A stretch of 64,000 nucleotides of DNA from Lachnospiraceae bacterium UBA3689 (GTDB lineage: Bacteria > Bacillota > Clostridia > Lachnospirales > Lachnospiraceae): contig DFIU01000026.1 of NCBI GenBank assembly GCA_002371465.1, forward strand, positions 1 through 64,000, written 5' to 3'. The position numbers and the translations under genes are program-made. Each line of letters begins with the position of its first letter. Positions within the stretch are counted from its first letter, which is position 1. This document shows, in pieces, positions 19,028 to 28,193 of this stretch. Below the pieces are notes generated by a model. That model was not told where the DNA came from, searched no databases, and was given only the letters and a program-made list of their open reading frames with translations.

Positions 19028-19251
19028 TCTTGAGCATTTGGCGGGAGATGCACGGAAATGCAATATAATTATTCTTTTTGTTGCATGTAAAACGAGTGCC
19101 TGAATAAAATGCAAATAGCAAGAAGAAATGTGTCAAAAAGGTCATGGAAACGAGCCTCCTTCTTCCTTAAAATGAAAGCTACATTCGTCAGCTAAGCAAT
19201 CTTTAGCTGGTGAGAAAGCGATTCGTCATATTGATGCGAGGAGGAGAAGCA
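19028..19251. promoter_or_regulatory. regulatory interval upstream of the symporter gene
   Basis: The interval carries ATGCAA at 19058-19063, its reverse TTGCAT at 19081-19086, and ATGCAA again at 19109-19114. The first two form an inverted repeat with a 17-nt spacer. TATAAT lies at 19064-19069 between them, but without a good -35 box at the right distance. The spaced sites would suit an AraC-type regulator such as fusion B. The ribosome site GAGGAGAA precedes the ATG at 19252. Confidence 0.4.
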
Positions 19252-20673
19252 ATGGCTGATTCAAAGGTAGCCTCTGCACAGCCGGCTGTGCAGGAAAAAA
19301 CAAACTGGGGGTTAGGCGTTTTCTATGGACTTGGAGAAGTTGGTTCCCAGCTGTCCTGGTACATGATCAATACATATCTCACCATCTTTTATACCGATAT
19401 TGTCGGCCTGTCGGCTACCGCCATCTCGGCGATTATGCTGATTGCCCGAATCTGGGATGCTGCCAACGATCCGATGATGGGAGCAATTGCGGACCGCACT
19501 CATACGAGATGGGGAAAGTTCCGTCCCTACCTGATGTTCGCTCCGCCCTTCCTTGCGGTCTTTAACTTGCTCACCTTCACCGTTTTCCCGGTCCAGGGAT
19601 TTGCTAAGGTCCTGCTCTGTCTGATTTGCTACATCGGCGCGGGGATGGCTTACACTGCCATCTGTATCACCTACGGCGGTATCGTCAATCTGATTGCGCG
19701 TGATTCTCAGGTCCGCATGAATTACACATCCTGCCGGGCGATCGGTGGCAGCGTTATTCAGATGATCCTCTCTGCAGCAGCTATGCCGCTGATCCTCTAC
19801 TTTGGTCACAGCAAAGTCCCGACAGCAAGAGGTTATTTCTGGACAACATTATGCTGCTCGATCCTTTTACTTCCCTGCTTCTGGGCCTGCGCGGCAAAGT
19901 GCAAGGAGACCGTCCATATTGATGCGCCTGCAGCAGAAAAGAGAAAGGTTCCGGTGGGCAAGGCCCTGCTGACCCTTTGCAGGAACAAGTATCTCATGAT
20001 TACCGTCTTCTGTGTGTTTGCAGGAGCCATGGGAGCCATGGCGAGAATGTCTATGCTTGCTTTCTATTGCATCTACGTGGTTGGCAACCCGATGATGACT
20101 TCCGTGATCTTCCCGACGATGACGGCCATGCAGCTCGTCGGTAACTTTACCCTTCCCTGGGGAACCAAGACCTTCGGCAAGAAGGGATATATGCTGATCA
20201 CGTCCTTCGTGCAGATCGCTGCTATGGTTCTGATGTATCTGGTCCCTGCAAACAACAAGGTCTTCCTGGTCCTGGTCAGTGCGCTGATCGGTCTTGCCAT
20301 GTGCAATGCGAATATCTGCACCGGTATGCTGTCGGACTGCATCGAGTACGGCGACTGGAAGTACGGCATCCGCGAGGAGGGACTGACTTATTCCTTCATG
20401 AGCTTCGGCGTGAAGCTGGCAACGGCAATCACCGGCTCTGCAACCGTTTTGCTGCTTGCAAAGATCGGTTATGTGCCGAATGCGGAGCAGACAGAGACCG
20501 TCAAGCATGGGATCAATGTGCTGGTCAATCTCCTTCCGGCAGTGATTATCCTGATCTCGACCATTTCGATCTTCTTCTACAATCTGCCGAAGAAGAGAAT
20601 GGATGAGATCGGTGCAGATCTGGATGCGAGAAATAAACAGGCAAAAGAGATGACTCTGGCAGAAGTTCAGTAA
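19252..20673 (+). CDS. GPH-family glycoside:cation symporter
   Basis: A 473-residue secondary carrier of the glycoside-pentoside-hexuronide family, with twelve membrane segments. The signature WDAANDPMMGAIADRTHTRWGKFRPY (cytoplasmic loop 2-3) spans about residues 77-102. Related carriers import xylosides, melibiose or glucuronides with Na+ or H+. I start at the ATG at 19252, preceded by GAGGAGAA; the open frame extends to 19210 without a ribosome site. With GH3 just downstream, it probably imports a beta-xyloside or short xylo-oligosaccharide. Confidence 0.85.
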   Translation: MADSKVASAQPAVQEKTNWGLGVFYGLGEVGSQLSWYMINTYLTIFYTDIVGLSATAISAIMLIARIWDAANDPMMGAIADRTHTRWGKFRPYLMFAPPFLAVFNLLTFTVFPVQGFAKVLLCLICYIGAGMAYTAICITYGGIVNLIARDSQVRMNYTSCRAIGGSVIQMILSAAAMPLILYFGHSKVPTARGYFWTTLCCSILLLPCFWACAAKCKETVHIDAPAAEKRKVPVGKALLTLCRNKYLMITVFCVFAGAMGAMARMSMLAFYCIYVVGNPMMTSVIFPTMTAMQLVGNFTLPWGTKTFGKKGYMLITSFVQIAAMVLMYLVPANNKVFLVLVSALIGLAMCNANICTGMLSDCIEYGDWKYGIREEGLTYSFMSFGVKLATAITGSATVLLLAKIGYVPNAEQTETVKHGINVLVNLLPAVIILISTISIFFYNLPKKRMDEIGADLDARNKQAKEMTLAEVQ

Positions 20674-20687
20674 AAGTAATGAAGCAG

Positions 20688-20722
20688 AAAAGAGGGCTGT
20701 CACGCTTGTGGCAGCTCTTTTG
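20688..20722 (+). terminator. hairpin terminator between symporter and GH3 genes
   Basis: GCTGTCAC at 20696-20703 pairs with GTGGCAGC at 20708-20715, flanked by an A-rich arm and a CTCTTTT tail. It would end most transcripts after the symporter gene, though the GH3 gene starts only 26 nt later, so partial read-through is likely. Confidence 0.7.
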
Positions 20723-20748
20723 CGCTACGCAGAGGAGGGAAAAGTTTG

Positions 20749-22953
20749 ATGAGATTGCAGTTGACTGAGGACCAAAAAGAGCGGGTGGGAGATCTTCTCA
20801 AAGCGATGACGCTTAAGGAGAAGATTGGGCAGATGAATCAGGTGTCGCCGTCCATCGTCGGCGGGTTTGACGTTCCCTTTGAGGAACTGATCGAGATGAT
20901 GACCGATGGTCGGATATCCCATGAGAAGTTCGAGGAGATCATGAAGACCGCTAAGCAGGATTTTCACGAAGACCAGATCCGGGACGGGAAGGTCGGGTCC
21001 CTGATGGTGCAGGATGCCAAAGAGGTGAATCGGCTGCAGAAAATTGCGGTTGAGGAGTCCAGACTGGGAATCCCCCTCATCTTCGGTCTTGATGTCATTC
21101 ATGGCTTTCGGACCGTCTACCCGATCGCTATTGCAGAGGCAGGATCGTTTGATCCGGATCTGATGGAGAAAACAGCGGCTATGGCGGCTCGGGAATCCAG
21201 GTCAGCCGGCGTCGCCTGGCACTTTGCCCCCATGCTGGATATTGCCCGGGACGCCCGCTGGGGCAGAGTATCCGAAGGTCCGGGGCTGGACCCCTATCTG
21301 GCGTCGGTTTTTGCAAGAGCAAAGGTCCGGGGCTTACAGAATGACCGCAGTTCGACGGAACATTACGTCGCAGCCTGTCTGAAACACTACATCGGCTATG
21401 GAGCCTGTGAGAGCGGCCGGGATTACAACACGGTCAGCATGGCGATGCACCTGTTCTACAATACTTACTTGCGGCCCTTTGCGGCTGCTGTAGAGGAGGG
21501 GGCGGCGACCGTCATGGCCTCTTTCAATGACTTAAACGGGGTTCCCTGTACGGTCAACCCCTTTACCCTACGGACCATTTTAAAGGACTCTCTGGGCTTC
21601 CCTGGTTTTGTCGTCAGTGACGCCAATGCCGTCAGGGAGTGTGTCATCCACGGGATTGCCAAAGATGAGATAGATGCGGGGATCCAGGCTGTCAATGCCG
21701 GACTGGACATGGATATGGGGACCGGGATTTACAGCGGTCACCTCGCCCAGGCTCTTGCCGATGGAAAGATTTCGGAGGAGACCATCGATGAGGCTGTCCG
21801 CCGCATCCTGTCGGTCAAGATGTGGCTGGGACTCTTTGACCACCCCTATGTCAGTTCAGAGTGCGCTCGCCGCTACGATACCCTTCCCGAGGACCATCTG
21901 GCTTTGGCAAGGCGAGCTGCGGAGGAATCCATTGTTCTTTTGAAGAATGAGGGATCGCTGCTGCCGCTTGCCAGGGATCAGAAGATCTCTCTGGTCGGTA
22001 CCCTGGCGGCAAGCCGCGAGGAGATCATCGGAGCCTGGGCCATGAGCTGGAGGAAAGAGGACTGTGTCTCCATCAGGGAAGGAATGGAGCAGGAGTTCCC
22101 CAATCTGCGCTACTTCCCCTGCGGAGGACCGGAGGGAGAGATCTGCAAGGCCGATGTGGACCAGGCTGCGTCTTATGGTGACGTGCTGGTTGCGGTGCTG
22201 GGGGAGACCGATGCCATGTCCGGCGAGGCCTCTTCCCGCGGGGATATCACCCTTCCGGGAAAGCAAAGAGATCTACTGCAGATGCTGCTAAAGACTGGAA
22301 AACCTGTCGTCCTGATTCTGATGAATGGCAGGCCTCTTGTCCTTGACTGGGAGGATGCCCACCTTCCGGCTATCGTAGAGGGTTGGCACCTGGGCGTGCA
22401 GATGGGACCTGCCATCGCAAGGGTACTTTCCGGCGCCGTTATGCCCCAGGGCAAGCTCTCTGCTGATTTTCCGGCTGCCGTTGGGCAGTGTCCGATTTAT
22501 TACAATCATCCCAATACCGGACGGCCAGGGAGCCGGAGCAAGTTCACCTCCCGCTATCTCGATATTCCCTTTAAGCCCCTCTACCCGTTTGGCTTTGGTC
22601 TGACCTATACAAGCTTTGCCTACAGCAAGCTGGAGATCAGTGAGGGGGAGAAACAGCTGCAGATCCGGGCTGAGGTTCGGAATACCGGGGATAGGCGAGG
22701 AACGGAGACAGCCCTGCTCTTTATGCAGGATGTGACGGCCTCCCTTGTCCGCCCGGTCAGGGAACTGAAGGGCTTTCGGAAGATCACGCTCGATCCGGGG
22801 GAGAGCAGGACCATCTCTTTCAGGCTGCCCAAAAAGGAACTGGGCTTTTATGATAACGACGGTCACTTAAGGCTTGAGGATGGAGCCTTCCGCTTCTTTG
22901 TTGGGGGAAGCTCTGAGGCCGATCTGAGCGAGGAGGCAGAGATTACCTTCTGA
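20749..22953 (+). CDS. GH3 beta-glucosidase / beta-xylosidase
   Basis: A 734-residue GH3 enzyme with the N-terminal barrel, alpha/beta sandwich and C-terminal fibronectin-III-like domain in the usual order. The KHYIGYG motif is near residue 212 and the catalytic nucleophile Asp291 lies in FVVSDANAV; the C-terminal end of the sandwich carries PLYPFGFGLTYT. I prefer the ATG at 20749 over a TTG three bases earlier; AGAGGAGG is ten bases upstream. No signal peptide, so it cuts imported beta-glucosides or beta-xylosides. SDAN replaces the commoner SDW, which is seen in some xylosidase-like members. Confidence 0.85.
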   Translation: MRLQLTEDQKERVGDLLKAMTLKEKIGQMNQVSPSIVGGFDVPFEELIEMMTDGRISHEKFEEIMKTAKQDFHEDQIRDGKVGSLMVQDAKEVNRLQKIAVEESRLGIPLIFGLDVIHGFRTVYPIAIAEAGSFDPDLMEKTAAMAARESRSAGVAWHFAPMLDIARDARWGRVSEGPGLDPYLASVFARAKVRGLQNDRSSTEHYVAACLKHYIGYGACESGRDYNTVSMAMHLFYNTYLRPFAAAVEEGAATVMASFNDLNGVPCTVNPFTLRTILKDSLGFPGFVVSDANAVRECVIHGIAKDEIDAGIQAVNAGLDMDMGTGIYSGHLAQALADGKISEETIDEAVRRILSVKMWLGLFDHPYVSSECARRYDTLPEDHLALARRAAEESIVLLKNEGSLLPLARDQKISLVGTLAASREEIIGAWAMSWRKEDCVSIREGMEQEFPNLRYFPCGGPEGEICKADVDQAASYGDVLVAVLGETDAMSGEASSRGDITLPGKQRDLLQMLLKTGKPVVLILMNGRPLVLDWEDAHLPAIVEGWHLGVQMGPAIARVLSGAVMPQGKLSADFPAAVGQCPIYYNHPNTGRPGSRSKFTSRYLDIPFKPLYPFGFGLTYTSFAYSKLEISEGEKQLQIRAEVRNTGDRRGTETALLFMQDVTASLVRPVRELKGFRKITLDPGESRTISFRLPKKELGFYDNDGHLRLEDGAFRFFVGGSSEADLSEEAEITF

Positions 22954-23129
22954 AATGAGAAAGCAAGATTTGATTGAATTTTAAAAGAAAATGAAAAGAC
23001 CTTTTATCTGTTGTCCAGTATCATATCTCTTGTAATCAATAAGGAAAACGCTTCTTCGTAATATTCGATTTTAGTTATACAGAAGCGGAATCACCGTATA
23101 AATGATTTCTTGATAGGGAGGATAAGATT

Positions 23130-23252
23130 ATGATGAGAAATACTGGAAATACAGAAGAGAAGACATTTAGGCAGAATGCGGCTGAATACTTAAAGGAAGT
23201 TTTTCAGTCCTTCAGCAAAAATACAAGCTGCCTGTCATCCTATTTTGCATAA
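23130..23252 (+). CDS. 40-residue hypothetical small protein
   Basis: A short frame starting MMRNTGNTEEKTF and ending SSYFA, preceded by AGGGAGG nine bases before the ATG and followed 37 nt later by a terminator. It is hydrophilic, with one cysteine (Cys34), and has no membrane segment. I do not recognise it. The layout (own ribosome site, own terminator) suggests a real small gene or a leader peptide, but no similarity can be claimed. Confidence 0.45.
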   Translation: MMRNTGNTEEKTFRQNAAEYLKEVFQSFSKNTSCLSSYFA

Positions 23253-23289
23253 CTTGCGAAATACTATAGAGATTGAATGAAAAATAGCC

Positions 23290-23339
23290 TGCCCCGATAG
23301 ACATTGCTGCATAAGCGGTGCCTGCCGGGGCATTTTTTT
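23290..23339 (+). terminator. strong intrinsic terminator after the small gene
   Basis: TGCCCCG at 23290-23296 pairs with CGGGGCA at 23326-23332, followed by seven Ts. The 29-nt loop itself has pairing potential. It isolates the redox module from the small gene upstream. Confidence 0.8.
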
Positions 23340-23349
23340 GTATATTTTT

Positions 23350-23379
23350 TTGACTTTTCAAGAGACAATAGAGAAGAAT
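23350..23379 (+). promoter_or_regulatory. candidate promoter for the redox module
   Basis: TTGACT (23350-23355) and AAGAAT (23374-23379) are 18 nt apart, directly behind the terminator and about 120 nt before the FMN reductase gene. The -10 box is a weak match, so this is tentative. Confidence 0.35.
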
Positions 23380-23496
23380 CTGGTCAAAAAAAGGAAATGA
23401 TTATGGTGCAGTTGTATGTATTGGAAGATGTCCGACCCTTTTAGAATGAAACTAACACAATCATGAAGCAACATGAAATAAGTAAGGAGATCAGTC

Positions 23497-24477
23497 ATGA
23501 AGGTATTAGGTATTTCTTTTGGACGTGTAAATTCAAACTGTGACATCCTGACCAAAGAGGCCCTGTACAGCGCAAAGATGTACGCGCCAAATGTGGAGAT
23601 CAAGTTTGTCAACACTATGAAATTAAAGATTGGCCGCTGCATCGGATGCGGGGCCTGCTCCACGGCTTTGGAGAAGGGGAAGGACAATGCATGCGTGGTC
23701 AAGGATGATTTCCAGTATCTGGAGAACCTTTGCAGAGAGGCCGATGCCATCATCGTATCTGCCCCGGTATACGTCCTGCAGCCGGTCGGCCAGCTCAAGA
23801 ACTTCACGGACCGCTATGCCTGCAGACATGATATCTCCGCAATTCCCTATGTGCTGGACAGACGCAGAAGAGGCGAGGCGCCTGGCGATCCGGATGACTT
23901 CCCGATGGAAAGACTTCGCCAGAAGCCGGTGGCTTATTTCGCTGTGGGCGGGGCAAGAACTCCGGACTGGACCTCTATGGGAACAGCGGGGATGCATCTG
24001 TTTGGCCTATCTGAAGGGATGAGGGTCATTTCCAACTATAATGCCAATGACATGGGCCACATCGGCAATCCTCTTCTGGATCAGAAGATGATGGATGACG
24101 TTCACGAGATCGGATGGAGAGTGGCAGCTGCCGTCGACCTTCCGGCTGATCAGATTCCGTATTATGGAAAAGATGGGGACCAGGGAACCTGTCCGGTCTG
24201 CCACCAGAACCTCCTTATGGTCAACGGAACGACAACGGTCACCTGCCCCCTGTGTGGGATACATGGAAAGATCTCCATCGAGGGAGAGAAACTCGTTGTC
24301 GACTTCCCCAAGGAGGAGCAGGAGCGCGCAAGAGGTACCTTCAAGGGGCTGCGGGAACATACCGCTGAGATTCAGAGTTTTGGCGCAATTGTCGCTCCCA
24401 AGATCATGGCTAATAAGGACCGCTTAGATGGACTCATGAAGAGAATCAAAGAGTTCCATGACGATTGGACTGAATAA
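23497..24477 (+). CDS. NADPH-dependent FMN reductase-type flavodoxin with C-terminal zinc ribbon
   Basis: A 326-residue protein. Residues 1-215 are a flavodoxin-fold FMN reductase of the multimeric iron-sulfur flavoprotein type, with an early Cys cluster CIGCGAC at 48-54 and the flavin loop SAPVYVLQPVGQLKNFTDR at about 88-106. Residues 230-256 form a small ribbon with CPVC (232-235) and CPLC (250-253), fit to bind zinc or iron as in rubredoxin. It probably passes electrons from NAD(P)H to a partner, perhaps the enoate reductase downstream. GGAGATC precedes the ATG. It is followed by a UUCG-loop terminator, so it may be transcribed separately. Confidence 0.7.
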   Translation: MKVLGISFGRVNSNCDILTKEALYSAKMYAPNVEIKFVNTMKLKIGRCIGCGACSTALEKGKDNACVVKDDFQYLENLCREADAIIVSAPVYVLQPVGQLKNFTDRYACRHDISAIPYVLDRRRRGEAPGDPDDFPMERLRQKPVAYFAVGGARTPDWTSMGTAGMHLFGLSEGMRVISNYNANDMGHIGNPLLDQKMMDDVHEIGWRVAAAVDLPADQIPYYGKDGDQGTCPVCHQNLLMVNGTTTVTCPLCGIHGKISIEGEKLVVDFPKEEQERARGTFKGLREHTAEIQSFGAIVAPKIMANKDRLDGLMKRIKEFHDDWTE

Positions 24478-24492
24478 AGTGTGACGGATAGA

Positions 24493-24517
24493 GGCATCCC
24501 TTCGGGGGTGCCTTTTT
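24493..24517 (+). terminator. UUCG-loop terminator after the FMN reductase gene
   Basis: GGCATCCC at 24493-24500, loop TTCG, and GGGGTGCC at 24505-24512 form an 8-bp stem (one G-U pair), followed by five Ts (CCTTTTTG). A perfect TTGACA follows at 24523-24528, but its -10 partner is poor. Confidence 0.85.
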
Positions 24518-24672
24518 GCGTCTTGACAGGGAAGTGAAATGAACAAAATTCAGGAATCTGTTCGATTGCGACAAAAGATAAGGAATTGTACTGGTTTTAA
24601 GTGAAACGCTGGGGTAGTTTTTTATATAAAGTCACAAGAGGGACTGACCATGAAATGAGAAAGGGGCAGAAT

Positions 24673-25818
24673 ATGAGCTATAACTTTTTTATCAGCAGCA
24701 ACATTATCTTTGGCAAGGGATCTGTAGCCGAACTTCCGGGCCTGATTCAAAAACACGGCCTGAAAAAGATCATGGTTGTCTATGACGGCGGCGTGAAGGC
24801 AGCTGGGATCGCGGACCAGATCGTGGACCAGGTAAAGGCAAGTGGGGCGGACTACGTAATTTTTGACGGGGTCATTCCGAACCCGACCAACCAGGTCGTT
24901 GAGCAGGCTGCCGCACTGGCCAAAGATGAAGAAGTGCAGGGCTTTGTCGCCGTAGGCGGCGGCAGCAGCATCGATCTGGCCAAGGCGGTCAATGTACTGA
25001 TGACCAATCCTGGAAAGATTGAAGATTACGGCGGTGTGGGGCAGGTGAAACATGATCTCCTTCCCCTGATTGCGGTACCGACGACCGCGGGGACTTCCAG
25101 CGAGATCACCAATGTAAGCGCCCTGATTGATACCGAAAAAGTAGTTAAATATGTCGTGATCGACAACCGTCTGGTCGCATCTGATGTCATCTGCGATCCC
25201 GAGTTCACAAGGACGATGCCTGTCTCCGTGACTGCAGCAACAGGAATGGATGCCATCACGCATGCCGTAGAGAGCTACATTTCCAATATGGCCAATCCCC
25301 TTACAGAATATAATTCTCTGCAGGGGCTGTCGATTCTCTACAGGAATCTGCCGAAAGCCGTGGAGAATGGGGAGGATATGGAGGCCCGTGAGCAGATGAT
25401 GCTGGGCTGCATCATCACCGGCTTTGGTTTCTCCAACGCAAATCTGGGCCTTAATCACGCGATTGCCCATACTTTGAGCGCTCACTTCGGTCTGGCCCAT
25501 GGCATGGCTAATGCCTGCGTGCTGCCCTATGTAATGGCCTTCAACGCTGAGGCTTGCCCGGAGAAGATGGTTGAGATGGCCAGCACAATCGGGATCGCAC
25601 CGACCGGAGATATGGAAAAGGATCAGTATCTTCTTTCTGAGGCTCTGCTGGAAATGACCCGGAAACTTCATATCCGCACCTTAAGCGAGCAGAATATCAA
25701 GCGCGAAGACTTTGATATGCTGGCTGGAGAAGTTCTGAAGGAAGTTCCTCTTCAGTTCAACCCAAGGCAGGGCGTGACGAAAGAAGACGTCATCGGAATT
25801 CTGGAGAAGGCATATTGA
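24673..25818 (+). CDS. iron-containing alcohol dehydrogenase
   Basis: A 381-residue group III alcohol dehydrogenase. The NAD(P)-binding motif GGGSSIDLAKA is near residue 97, and the metal ligands lie in TGMDAITHAVESY and NLGLNHAIAHTLSAHFGLAHG. It interconverts an alcohol and an aldehyde or ketone in the cytoplasm. I start at the ATG at 24673 (MSYNFF); the frame runs back to 24601 but that stretch lacks a ribosome site and family similarity. The MFS gene starts 2 nt after the stop, so the two are translationally coupled. Its partner aldolase at 30348 would make an aldehyde that this enzyme could reduce. Confidence 0.85.
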   Translation: MSYNFFISSNIIFGKGSVAELPGLIQKHGLKKIMVVYDGGVKAAGIADQIVDQVKASGADYVIFDGVIPNPTNQVVEQAAALAKDEEVQGFVAVGGGSSIDLAKAVNVLMTNPGKIEDYGGVGQVKHDLLPLIAVPTTAGTSSEITNVSALIDTEKVVKYVVIDNRLVASDVICDPEFTRTMPVSVTAATGMDAITHAVESYISNMANPLTEYNSLQGLSILYRNLPKAVENGEDMEAREQMMLGCIITGFGFSNANLGLNHAIAHTLSAHFGLAHGMANACVLPYVMAFNAEACPEKMVEMASTIGIAPTGDMEKDQYLLSEALLEMTRKLHIRTLSEQNIKREDFDMLAGEVLKEVPLQFNPRQGVTKEDVIGILEKAY

Positions 25819-25820
25819 GT

Positions 25821-27005
25821 ATGAGTAAAGAAAAGAAATTTCGTATCATTCTGTCGATTGTTGGAATTTCCTTCATCCAGGGTCTGCAGTTTTCCACCTC
25901 TCCGGTACTGAATCAGATTCAGAGCCACTATCCGACCGTAAATGTCAGTCTGGTCCAAATGCTGATCACAGCACCTGCCTTTGTGGCGATTGTTTTTGCT
26001 CTGCTCTCGGGTGTGCTGGTTTTAAAGTTCAGCAAGCGGGCCATGCTGATTTTTGCGGCGCTCCTGTCCGGAATCGTCGGACTGCTCCCCTTTGCTGCTG
26101 ATTCCTTTGCCCTGCTCTTTGCCTGCCGGGCTATCTACGGCATTTCCCTGGGCCTTGCTACCGCTCTCAATACGGCGGTTGTAGCAGAGTGGTTCGAGGG
26201 GAAGGAACGCGTGCAGGTCATGGGGATCCAGGCGGCAAGCGTCGGGACTGGTATGGTAATCGTCACAACGATTGGCGGAATCCTTGGTTCCCACGGCTTC
26301 CGGACCTCCTATCTGATCAACCTGCTCGGTTTTATCTGTTTTGCGCTGATCGCCTTGAACCTGCCTGCATCAGAAAAAAGAGAAGAGAAGGGGCAGGAGA
26401 GTGGGAAGATCCGTCTCAACGCCAAGGTTTTCGGAATTTCCACAGTGGCCTTCTTTGAATGGCTGTTCCTGATTACCTTTACGACCAACATCTCCATGCA
26501 TCTTGGAGGCAGTCTGGCTGGGAGCAGCGGTGTGTCCGGCGCTCTGACCGGCATCTTCTCCGCGGCTCAGATCGTCATTGGTCTTCTACTGGGACTTGTC
26601 ACAAAGCTGACAGGCCGGTACACCATGCCGGCAGCCATGCTGTGCTTCTCCGCCGGTGCGGTTTTGCTGGTTCTCTTTCCGACCAGTTTTCCGCTTATGG
26701 CAATTGGCTCCATCCTCTGCGGATTCTCGCAGGGCATCTTCATTCCGACCGGTATGGTGGGGGTTTCCAACGCGGTCGCTCCGATTGCGGCGGCGCTGGC
26801 GGCCGGTATCTTTACCTGCTTCCAGGATGTTGCCCAGACCGTGTCGCCCTTCATTTTAAATGCGGCTTCCCGGACCATCTTCGGTGCTGTCACCCCTATG
26901 CATGTCTATCAGATCGCGGCGATCGGGATGGCAGCAGCGGCTGTTATTACAGCTGTGGTTATCGGCTTAGCAGGCAGCAAGGACCAAAAGTCAGCCGCGG
27001 CATAA
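25821..27005 (+). CDS. MFS transporter
   Basis: A 394-residue carrier with twelve membrane segments, of the major facilitator superfamily. It resembles clostridial MFS proteins found beside enoate reductases and 2-hydroxyacid dehydrogenases. Start at the ATG at 25821, or a TTG overlapping the previous stop at 25815. It lies in the middle of the redox module and is the only transporter there, so it probably brings in the substrate or removes the product. Substrate unknown. Confidence 0.8.
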   Translation: MSKEKKFRIILSIVGISFIQGLQFSTSPVLNQIQSHYPTVNVSLVQMLITAPAFVAIVFALLSGVLVLKFSKRAMLIFAALLSGIVGLLPFAADSFALLFACRAIYGISLGLATALNTAVVAEWFEGKERVQVMGIQAASVGTGMVIVTTIGGILGSHGFRTSYLINLLGFICFALIALNLPASEKREEKGQESGKIRLNAKVFGISTVAFFEWLFLITFTTNISMHLGGSLAGSSGVSGALTGIFSAAQIVIGLLLGLVTKLTGRYTMPAAMLCFSAGAVLLVLFPTSFPLMAIGSILCGFSQGIFIPTGMVGVSNAVAPIAAALAAGIFTCFQDVAQTVSPFILNAASRTIFGAVTPMHVYQIAAIGMAAAAVITAVVIGLAGSKDQKSAAA

Positions 27006-27106
27006 AAAAGACCGCGCTGTCGGTCCATCAGGCAACTGAAGCAGAAACTATAAAATATAAATACAATTCATCCATACAAACCTATCACGAATAAGGAGGA
27101 TCAATC

Positions 27107-28165
27107 ATGACAAAGAAGACAATGGCACTTTGTACAAAGCTCCCGGAGCAGGAACTGGAAAAGCTCAAAGGGGTGTGTGATATCACCATCTGCGGAGAAT
27201 TAAAGCACGGCAAGGGAAATGCACCCGAGGAGCTTGTCCGCGAGGAGTGCATGGGCAAGGAACTGGTTGTGCTGGGAGATGAGTATGCAGGCACAGATAC
27301 CATCCATGCCTGGCTGGACTCTGGCATGAAGTTTATCGGCGTGGCAAAGGGAACGCCGGCGACGGTTGATTTTGAAGCCATTCGCGAGGGCGGCCTGGAT
27401 CTGCACTACACACCCGGAAGAAACCGTGTGGCAGTTGCTGAATTTGCTATGGGAATGATGATTGCCATGGCAAGACATCTGGCCCTTTCCGCCGAAGGTC
27501 TGCACAAGGGCGATCACTGTGGCCCGGCAAAAGAGAATATCTATGATGTCCCGGATGTGAAGAATGTAACCTTTGGTCCTCTGGATGAAAAGCATCCCTT
27601 CATGGATTATGGCATCGGCTTTGAACTCTACGGCAAGACGCTGGGCATTGCCGGCTATGGAGCAATTGGCCGTGAAGTTGCGGTTCGCGCGATGGCCTTT
27701 GGCATGAAGGTCCTTGCTTACGATCCCTACCTGGATGCGGCAAAGATTGAGGCGGACGGAGCAGTTCCTGCGGATTTGGACACTATGCTGGCTCAGTCGG
27801 ATATCGTCAGCGTGCATCTTCCTGTTCTGCCTTCTACCCGGGTTTCCGTCAATAAGGATTGGTTCAGCAAGATGAAGAAGACCGCCTATCTCCTCAATAC
27901 GGCAAGAGCGGCAGTCATTGACCAGAAGGATTTTGTAGAAGCCCTGCAGTCCGGTGAGATTGCCGGAGCGGCAACGGATGTGTACTGGGAGGAACCGGTT
28001 CCGGTCAATCATCCGCTTCTTCAGATGAGAAACGTCCTTTGCACCCCCCATATGGCAGGTCTGACAACCGACGTAGACGGTTGGTCAGGTCGGATGATGG
28101 CGGAAGAAATCGACGCCTATCTGAACGGAGAAAAGGGAAAATATCTCTGGAAAACCAGAGCTTAA
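27107..28165 (+). CDS. D-isomer-specific 2-hydroxyacid dehydrogenase
   Basis: A 352-residue NAD(P)-dependent oxidoreductase that interconverts a 2-oxoacid and a D-2-hydroxyacid. The Rossmann motif GIAGYGAIG is near residue 183-191. The catalytic Arg is in NTARAAV, the Glu in DVYWEEPVP and the His in CTPHMAGLT. AAGGAGG precedes the ATG. Compared with serine-pathway PGDH it lacks the ACT domain. Its place directly before the enoate reductase suggests it acts in the same pathway, on an acid that I cannot name. Confidence 0.82.
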   Translation: MTKKTMALCTKLPEQELEKLKGVCDITICGELKHGKGNAPEELVREECMGKELVVLGDEYAGTDTIHAWLDSGMKFIGVAKGTPATVDFEAIREGGLDLHYTPGRNRVAVAEFAMGMMIAMARHLALSAEGLHKGDHCGPAKENIYDVPDVKNVTFGPLDEKHPFMDYGIGFELYGKTLGIAGYGAIGREVAVRAMAFGMKVLAYDPYLDAAKIEADGAVPADLDTMLAQSDIVSVHLPVLPSTRVSVNKDWFSKMKKTAYLLNTARAAVIDQKDFVEALQSGEIAGAATDVYWEEPVPVNHPLLQMRNVLCTPHMAGLTTDVDGWSGRMMAEEIDAYLNGEKGKYLWKTRA

Positions 28166-28193
28166 GGATCATAAAAGGCAGGGAGGCTATGTA

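Larger units (their letters stand above)
22954..23496. other. 543-nt interval between GH3 and the redox module
   Basis: The longest gap in the window. It contains a 40-codon open frame with a good ribosome site (23130-23252), a strong terminator (23290-23339), and a candidate promoter for the next operon (23350-23379). The first 170 bases are AT-rich, with no further feature that I can support. Confidence 0.6.

Noticed and set aside
23130..23252. The 40-residue frame as an AgrD-like or SCIFF-like signalling peptide
   Set aside because: It has a single Cys, no amphipathic leader and acidic tail as in AgrD, and no Cys-rich core as in SCIFF; no processing enzyme gene is near.
23397..23444. Fifteen-codon frame (MIMVQLYVLE...) before the FMN reductase gene
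   Set aside because: Although AAGGAA precedes it, it is too short to separate from chance, and no attenuator hairpin follows.
24622..25671. Minus-strand open frame of 349 codons opposite the Fe-alcohol dehydrogenase gene
   Set aside because: The plus-strand frame has complete catalytic motifs and a ribosome site; the antisense frame has neither.
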